A DNA stretch of 28,465 nt, from the NCBI GenBank assembly GCA_964609385.1, contig CAZSSM010000084.1, positions 1 through 28,465 on the forward strand, read 5' to 3'. Positions 24,301 through 28,465 of the stretch are shown one piece after another. Numbering within the stretch: the stretch's first letter is position 1; every line of letters starts with the position of its first letter. The translations under genes and the position numbers were made by a program. Below the pieces are notes generated by a model. It did not search any database and was not told the origin of the DNA. It saw only the letters and a list, made by a program, of their open reading frames with translations. Source of the stretch: CAZSSM01 sp964609385 (GTDB lineage Bacteria > Planctomycetota > Planctomycetia > Isosphaerales > Isosphaeraceae).

Positions 24301-24704
24301 GTCGACTGCTTCCGCGTGGTCACGCCCTGCCGCTTGACCTCCTCGGGCAGCTTGGGCTCGGCGGCGTTGACCCGGTTCTGGACCAGCACCGAGGCGATGT
24401 CGACGTCGGTGCCCAGCGCGAAGGTGACGTCCAGGTTATAGGTGCCGTCGCTGGCCGAGTTGCTCGACATATACAGCATATTGTCGACACCGTTGACCTC
24501 CTGTTCGATCGGCGCGGCCACCGTCTCGGTGATCACCTCGGCGCTGGCGCCGGGATAGGTCGTCGAGACCCGGACCACCGGCGGGGTGATCTCCGGATAC
24601 TGGTCCACCGGCAGCGTACTGTAGGTCACCACGCCGAAGAGCGTGATGAGGATCGAGACGACCAGCGCCGCGATCGGCCGCTGAATAAAGAAGGTGCTGA
24701 TCAT
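21387..24704 (-). CDS. RND efflux permease, HAE1 (AcrB/MexB-like) family
   Basis: A 1105-residue inner-membrane proton-driven pump. It starts MISTFFIQRPIAALVVS, the hallmark first helix, so ATG 24704 was chosen over 24770. Typical elements are PGASAEVITETVAAPIEQ in the porter domain, TM4 GVVVDDAIVVVES with the proton-relay pair Asp410/Asp411, the TM10 relay Lys in LSAKNAILIVEF, and the second pseudo-repeat from about 560 with IPGGFLPIEDQG. Length agrees with AcrB plus a tail of about 50 residues, acidic and Gln/Ser-rich (ending DPAIAETIADDDDR), predicted cytoplasmic. Partners would be a periplasmic adaptor and a TolC-like channel; neither lies in this window on this strand. Substrates (drugs, bile-like compounds, lipids) cannot be told. 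Confidence 0.93.
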   Translation of the reverse strand: MISTFFIQRPIAALVVSILITLFGVVTYSTLPVDQYPEITPPVVRVSTTYPGASAEVITETVAAPIEQEVNGVDNMLYMSSNSASDGTYNLDVTFALGTDVDIASVLVQNRVNAAEPKLPEEVKRQGVTTRKQSTNIIAVVSFDSTDGSLDDTFLSNYLTLNIKDELLRINGVGSINVFPAKDYAMRIWLDPEKLKARELSTTDVVEAIREQNVQVAAGAIGRPPAPSDQDFQYTISTLGRLDSDEQFAEIILKRNEQGGLTRLKDVARIERGAKGYDNYSDLNGAPSATMLIYQTPGSNAVATAEEVRNALAELIRKNPVESLRYKVVYDISDFIIASINEVYETLIVAFVLVVLVVLVFLQDWRTTLIPSITIPVSLIGTFAAMAAFGFSLNMLTLFGLVLAIGVVVDDAIVVVESVQRMMAERPELSSRDAAIETMREVTGPIIATSLVLMAVFVPASLMAGLTGQLYRQFALTIAASTLFSTINALTLSPSLAALLLKRPDPNRPLGLLARIFGGLEKTIGLFFRPFTFLFNKSFDGLTSIYVGIVSLTVRRLILSVPLFLALLVLTYTGLIRIPGGFLPIEDQGLVLVDVKLPDASSQQRTHAVTDRISEILAETDGVEDIVIVGGYSLLSGGGSNNAVAFATLEPWDDRLPRGRNLRAIIGELRGKLYRIQEAQILTFTLPAIPGLGSTSGFDFRIQDASGQGVDSLQLAADDVVSSANAQSRLQSVGTTFRAGVPQLYADVDREKVKRLGIPLAEVFGTLQANLGSTYVNDFNQYGRTYQVTVQADSEFRDKIDDVGRLEVRGPNGEVPMRSLLTIDETLGPELIMRYNLYPAAQINGESALGVSSGEALDLMEQLGDQVLPAGMTYAWSGMSYQEKATSSDSAVVFALAALIVYLILSFQYESWHIPLAVVLTIPLAILGAVAGLTARQFDNNVYTQIGLVLLIALSAKNAILIVEFARTRHESGQDVRTAAISAARLRFRPILMTSLTFILGVFPLVVATGAGAAGRQAVGTAVCAGMLGGTLLGLLFTPMHFASIQGLASALSGSRRSPESQTASTQDGQQANGPARDNGADASIGRADQVDPAIAETIADDDDR

Positions 24705-24812
24705 AATCGACCCGAGAAACGACCGAGAGATTGATCGACGCGCCCGCGCCTCATGAGTCGCGCGATCCACCGCGCGCCCTCAAGCGAGTCCACGCCAAGG
24801 TATCAGGCTCGA

Positions 24813-24852
24813 CCGGCCGAATCCACCATCGGATCGATCCTTGATCGGCCGG
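24813..24852. repeat. Inverted repeat upstream of the RND pump
   Basis: CCGGCCGA (24813-24820) and TCGGCCGG (24845-24852) are perfect 8-base arms, 24 bases apart, 109 or more bases before the pump start on minus. They could be a repressor site or a chance GC palindrome. Confidence 0.25.
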
Positions 24853-24905
24853 CGTGATGGGCCGGTCCTCTCGGGTCAAAAATGTCTTATCTCTGTCGTG
24901 TCATT

Positions 24906-25934
24906 TTAAGTCGACGAAGATTCATCGGTCTCGGTGAGTTTAGCAACCAGCGCGTCCCAGGATTGGACGTCGAGGATCGCCACGGTTGCTCGCCGGAGCG
25001 CTTCGAGGTCGTCACAGGCTTGGATTCGGGCCAGCGTCGACGGGTCGGCTGGGCCGAAGCGACGCTCTCCAAGCTCTCGCAACGAGCCTTGGACCACGGC
25101 CAGGCCCTCGCGATACCCTTCCTGGCGACCTTGCTGCCGTCCTTCTTGACGACCTTCTTGACGTCCTTCTTCCAGCCATTGCTGGGCGACGATGGAATCG
25201 CGGAGATCGACCACTTGGCGGATCCTTTCGATCTGTTCGTGGGCTTCGGGGAAGTACTCGCGACGCAGTCCCAACAGGAGTAGGGTGCGGGCCAGGGTCT
25301 CGATCACCCGTTGGGGATCGTCCTCGATCTGGCGGAGACGGTCCCGGATCGCCTCGAGGGTCGGCCCCAATGCGTCGGGGCCGATCTGGGCCAGAGGAGC
25401 CAGGGGCAACAGCGAGAGCGACCCTTCGAGGAAGACCTTCGCGGGGATCGTCCAGAGGCGATGGACTCCGTAATCGATACCGATGGTCCTGGCGGTTCGG
25501 AAACGCTTGGGCAAGTTGACCTGGTAGCTTCCGGTCAGGCTCGGGTGGTCGGCCTTGGGCCTGAGCAGGATAAGCGCCGAGTGGACGGCCTTCTGGGTTT
25601 GACGGTGGATCGTCGAATTATAGTCGAGGAGTCGGGACGGCATGAGGGGATCGGCCGTCGATTGGGCCTCCAGGTGGAGGATCCAGGGCTCGTCGCCCTC
25701 GACTCGGAAGAGCAGGTCGACGTATCGGATCTGGACCTGAGAGATCTCGGTGCCGAGGGGAACCACCACCTCTCCCTCCTCGAGCGGCAGTCCGAGGACG
25801 TGGATGAGTTCGCGCGAGGCCTCGCGGAAGATCTCTTTGAACGAGACGTCGAACTGTCCGGTTTGGGTCGGCGGTTGCTCGGGGGGCGATTCCGGGGTGG
25901 GTTCCGGACTCGCTGGCTCGGTCGGGTCATTCAA
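24906..25934 (-). CDS. Rpn/DUF4351-like PD-(D/E)XK family protein with EGRQ repeat
   Basis: A 342-residue soluble protein. A Pro/Glu-rich N-terminal tail (1-25) precedes FDVSFKEIFREASRELIHVLGLP. The putative nuclease core has RYVDLLFRV (Asp73) and ILHLEAQSTADPLMPSRLLDYN (Glu89), with Gln91 where the canonical E-x-K lysine would be. This is common in Rpn (recombination-promoting nuclease/putative transposase) relatives of cyanobacteria and planctomycetes. A tandem EGRQ/QEGYREG stretch (256-277) forms a charged helix, followed by LRELGERRFGPADPSTLARIQACDDLEALRR, the DUF4351-like end. Start at ATG 25934 has GGAGG 11 bases upstream. It is divergent from the kinase gene. The function is not known; activity needs the missing Lys to be replaced or is absent. 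Confidence 0.75.
   Translation of the reverse strand: MNDPTEPASPEPTPESPPEQPPTQTGQFDVSFKEIFREASRELIHVLGLPLEEGEVVVPLGTEISQVQIRYVDLLFRVEGDEPWILHLEAQSTADPLMPSRLLDYNSTIHRQTQKAVHSALILLRPKADHPSLTGSYQVNLPKRFRTARTIGIDYGVHRLWTIPAKVFLEGSLSLLPLAPLAQIGPDALGPTLEAIRDRLRQIEDDPQRVIETLARTLLLLGLRREYFPEAHEQIERIRQVVDLRDSIVAQQWLEEGRQEGRQEGRQQGRQEGYREGLAVVQGSLRELGERRFGPADPSTLARIQACDDLEALRRATVAILDVQSWDALVAKLTETDESSST
25104..25169 (-). repeat. Short in-frame tandem repeat encoding EGRQ units
   Basis: About five imperfect 12-base units in the Rpn-like gene encode EGRQ EGRQ EGRQ QGRQ EGYREG. Such runs change length by slippage in related genes. Confidence 0.7.
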
Positions 25935-26199
25935 GGGACGACCTCCTGGAGCAAGGGACGAATCGGGTGGGCCTCCCGGAGCGATTTCGGCTGGCGCCTC
26001 GTTGGGGCGTTGGCGACCCGCTCACGAATCGAGGCTCCCTCGATTTCCCGACCCGGTTCTCGCCAAGATTGCTGGGTCCGCGACGAAGAGCCTATCCCAC
26101 CCATCGCATCGCGCATCGGGACAAGTCCACAGTGTCCCGATACCATGGTGATTGCGTCTGAGCAACCGATCTGACCGAGCTTCCGGGAGCCCGCCGACG
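25935..26199. promoter_or_regulatory. Divergent spacer with two strong inverted repeats
   Basis: Between the Rpn-like gene and the kinase, AATCGAGG (26027-26034) and CCTCGATT (26038-26045) form a perfect 8-bp hairpin with a 3-base loop. ATCGGGACA (26115-26123) and TGTCCCGAT (26133-26141) form 9-base arms with a 9-base spacer, ending 58 bases before the kinase start. The second has the layout of a dimeric regulator site. Confidence 0.4.
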
Positions 26200-28465
26200 A
26201 TGTCCGCGACCGCCTCTGGCCCGAGCCGACTGATTCAATTCGTCAAGCGTCACGGCAGCACCGCGCGGTTCGCCGCCGAGACGGTGTTGCCCTGCCTGGT
26301 CTCCCCTCCGGTGGCCGCGCTCTGCAACCGCCTCATCGCGCACCTCCACGAGGCCGCACGAGACGAGTTCGACGTCCAGCAGCTCCAGGACGAGGGCATC
26401 GATGTTACCGCCGAGGACCTCGGGCGGATCGACGATGTCCTGGCCGTCGTCGACTCCAAGATGGAGGTTCTCATCAAGATGGTCGGCGGCTTGGAGGGAC
26501 TGCCCGATCAGGCTGCGCACATCGTCCGAGTCCAACTGGAGAGCGACCGTCATTGTCGCGAAGGCTTGGCCGAGATCCGCCGCATCAACGCCCAAGGGTT
26601 CGACCTGCTCCGCGACCAGCAACGCGCCCTGTTGGAGGGCCAGGGCTTCACCCACGAGATGCTCCGCGAATTCCAGCCGATCCTGTATCGGGTCAACAAC
26701 CTCGCGGCCCTCGTCGAGGAACTCGTCGCCGCCCACATCGGCAACGGCGCCTTCGCCGAACGGGTCCAACACTACGGCCGGCTCAACCTCGACCTCCACG
26801 AAGGTCGGATCGATCAGGCCCGCGATGGCTTCGCGCAATTGGCCCGGGAGCATCCCGCCCTGGCCACCGCCCAGGTCGGCTTTGCCGCCGCCGAGGCCGC
26901 CTCGTTCCGCTGGCAGAGCGCTGAGACCGCCATCACCCGGGCGCGCTGGAACCGGCCCGACGACCCCGAACTGGCCACACTCCAGGAGCGGTTGACCCGC
27001 GTCTCGAAGATCGTCGAGGCGCCGAACTCCGATGATGCCCCTGTTATGGCTGTCGACCCGATCCCCGACCCGCCCGCCATCGGCCAGGTCCTGGACGGCG
27101 ACTGGCACCTGGAACAACTGTTGGGTCGCGGCGGTTGGGGACAGGTCTTCCGGGCCAAGGGCCCCGACGGGCTCACCGTGGCGATCAAGGTGATGCACCC
27201 GCACCTGGCCCGCGAACGTCGGTTCGTCCGCCGCTTCCGCGCCGAGATCAAGGCCCAGATCGCCCTGGGCACGCACCCGAACTTGACCGCCCTGCATGAC
27301 TTCGGTTTCGATCCCGATCGGCGTTGCTGGTACTTCGTCATGGACTTCGTCGATGGCCACAAGCTCGATCATCGGCTCCGCTACGGCGGCCTGGAGACCG
27401 AGTCGGTCGTCGCCTTGTTCGCACAGATTACCGAGGGGTTGGCTCATGCCCACGAGCGGGGGGTGGTCCATGGCGACGTCACGCCGCAGAACATCATGCT
27501 CCGCGTGGACGACGGGGTTTCGGTCCTGATCGACTTCGGCTTGGCCCAACTCGACTCGGATCCGGACGCGGCCACCGGCTATTCCCCCCACTTCGCCGCG
27601 CCCGAGCAGCTCCGCCACGGCACTTGCGATTTCCGTTCCGATGTCTACGGCCTCGCCGCCAGCTTCTATCATGCCTTGGCCTACGGCCACGAGGCCCATC
27701 GTCACGTCGATCGCTTCGACCAGTCGCTGGTCCCCGAGCGGCTCCGCGATCTGATCGCCGGCTCGCTGGCTAACGACCCGTCGCGTCGACCGCAGGACGC
27801 CCGCGAGTTCTTCGAGAAACTCGGCGACATCCTCCAGATTCCCCGAGCCAAGCCCACCTCGCCTAAGCGAGCCGGCTTCGCCGGGACCGAGGCTGGTCAG
27901 GAGTGGTCGAACAGCTTGGAGATGCCCTTTTGTTGGTGCCCGGCGGGCACGTTCACGATGGGCAGCCCGCCTGACGAGTCCAGACGTTCCAACGATGAAG
28001 ACCAGGTCCAAGTGACCCTGTCGCGCGGTTTCTGGACGGCCAAGTATCCGGTCACGCAGGCCGAGTACGAATCGATCATGGGAGACAATCCGAGCCACTT
28101 CACCGGCGGTGATGCGGCCCGTCGTCCGGTCGAGCAGGTCGATTGGAATCAGGCCAACGAGTTTTGCGCCCGGCTGACCGATCGGGAACACCAGGCGGGT
28201 CGGCTTCCTCGGAACTGGGAGTATCGGTTGCCGACAGAGGCTCAATGGGAATATGGCTGCCGTGCGGGGTCTCGGGGTCGGTTCTGCTTCGGGGATAGCG
28301 ATGCGGACCTCGCCGCCTATGGCTGGTTCGATGGCAACAGCGGAGGGACGACCCATCCCGTGGGTTTGAAGCGATCCAACGCCTGGGGTTTGCATGACGT
28401 TCATGGGAATGTTTGGGAGTGGTGCCGCGACTGGTTCACCAGCCGTCTTCCTGGGGGGGTGGATC
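26200..28465 (+). CDS. Ser/Thr protein kinase fused to FGE-sulfatase (SUMF1) domain, 3' end cut by the window
   Basis: 755 residues are present and the frame is still open. Residues 1-280 are helical with coiled-coil-like (about 80-135) and TPR-like (180-260) stretches. The kinase domain (about 302-541) has the Gly-rich loop GRGGWGQVF (309-317), VAIKV with Lys330, catalytic loop HGDVTPQN (424-431) with Asp426 and Asn431, DFG at 445-447, and HFAAPEQL in place of the APE region. From about 574 comes the SUMF1/FGE fold: PAGTFTMGSPPDE, YPVTQAEYESIMGDNPSHF, RLPTEAQWEYGCRAG, GLHDVHGNVWEWCRDW. The catalytic loop lacks the HRD Arg and the usual Lys (HRDxKPxN); HRDVSPQN-type loops are common in active myxobacterial kinases, so this is not necessarily dead. 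GGGAG lies 10 bases before ATG 26200. Kinase-SUMF1 fusions are typical of planctomycetes; the target is unknown. Confidence 0.88.
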   Translation, partial: MSATASGPSRLIQFVKRHGSTARFAAETVLPCLVSPPVAALCNRLIAHLHEAARDEFDVQQLQDEGIDVTAEDLGRIDDVLAVVDSKMEVLIKMVGGLEGLPDQAAHIVRVQLESDRHCREGLAEIRRINAQGFDLLRDQQRALLEGQGFTHEMLREFQPILYRVNNLAALVEELVAAHIGNGAFAERVQHYGRLNLDLHEGRIDQARDGFAQLAREHPALATAQVGFAAAEAASFRWQSAETAITRARWNRPDDPELATLQERLTRVSKIVEAPNSDDAPVMAVDPIPDPPAIGQVLDGDWHLEQLLGRGGWGQVFRAKGPDGLTVAIKVMHPHLARERRFVRRFRAEIKAQIALGTHPNLTALHDFGFDPDRRCWYFVMDFVDGHKLDHRLRYGGLETESVVALFAQITEGLAHAHERGVVHGDVTPQNIMLRVDDGVSVLIDFGLAQLDSDPDAATGYSPHFAAPEQLRHGTCDFRSDVYGLAASFYHALAYGHEAHRHVDRFDQSLVPERLRDLIAGSLANDPSRRPQDAREFFEKLGDILQIPRAKPTSPKRAGFAGTEAGQEWSNSLEMPFCWCPAGTFTMGSPPDESRRSNDEDQVQVTLSRGFWTAKYPVTQAEYESIMGDNPSHFTGGDAARRPVEQVDWNQANEFCARLTDREHQAGRLPRNWEYRLPTEAQWEYGCRAGSRGRFCFGDSDADLAAYGWFDGNSGGTTHPVGLKRSNAWGLHDVHGNVWEWCRDWFTSRLPGGVD

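Noticed and set aside
26092..28404. A 770-codon open frame on the minus strand opposite the kinase-SUMF1 gene
   Set aside because: It exists because the true plus-strand gene avoids certain codons in GC-rich DNA. Its translation is rich in Gly, Val, Asp and Arg without domain motifs, whereas the plus frame has a full kinase and SUMF1 domain.

Overview
The window is high-GC bacterial DNA and looks like a planctomycete chromosome, probably from the Isosphaeraceae/Gemmata side of the phylum. The pointers are a type II pseudopilin with an IELLV leader and a C-terminal ADGHA motif, an ECF sigma factor fused through a membrane segment to two DUF1559-like domains, a Ser/Thr kinase fused to an FGE-sulfatase (SUMF1) domain, secreted YHS domains, and terminator-like hairpins that mostly lack U-tracts. 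Taxonomy is inferred from gene content; no rRNA or tRNA gene was found.

Layout. 1-709 has no convincing gene but holds a hairpin plus a boxA-like sequence. 710-1902 is a two-gene unit: a pseudopilin and a membrane-anchored LTxxQ-like (Spy-like) protein. 2002-5105 (minus) is an M61 peptidase followed by an alpha/beta hydrolase, two exported proteins in one unit. The divergent gene at 5424-8018 is the sigma-DUF1559 fusion; it converges on an ArnT/PMT-type glycosyltransferase (8103-9683, minus). An exported amidase (9943-11703, minus) is divergent from a SAM methyltransferase (11908-12627).

12671-14974 (minus) is the most unusual locus: a Cache sensor domain fused to a pentameric ligand-gated ion channel (Cys-loop receptor homologue). 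It is split by one in-frame TGA where Cache domains usually have Trp. Its roughly 320 bp upstream region holds nested inverted repeats. Upstream on the same strand is a secreted protein with three YHS domains (15299-16243), divergent from a Crp/Fnr regulator (16677-17537). Next come a small ZAS (anti-sigma-like) membrane protein (17788-18267) and an aldo/keto reductase (18444-19472).

19495-24704 (minus) runs RND/HAE1 efflux permease, then single-HKD phospholipase D-like protein, then solute-binding lipoprotein, with short gaps. 24906-25934 (minus) is an Rpn/PD-(D/E)XK-like protein with an EGRQ repeat. It is divergent from the kinase-SUMF1 gene starting at 26200, which runs off the window end.

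The common theme is envelope and signal transduction: an anchored sigma factor, an anti-sigma-like protein, a Crp regulator, a kinase and a ligand-gated channel, beside exported enzymes. No CRISPR array, insertion sequence or prophage was seen.
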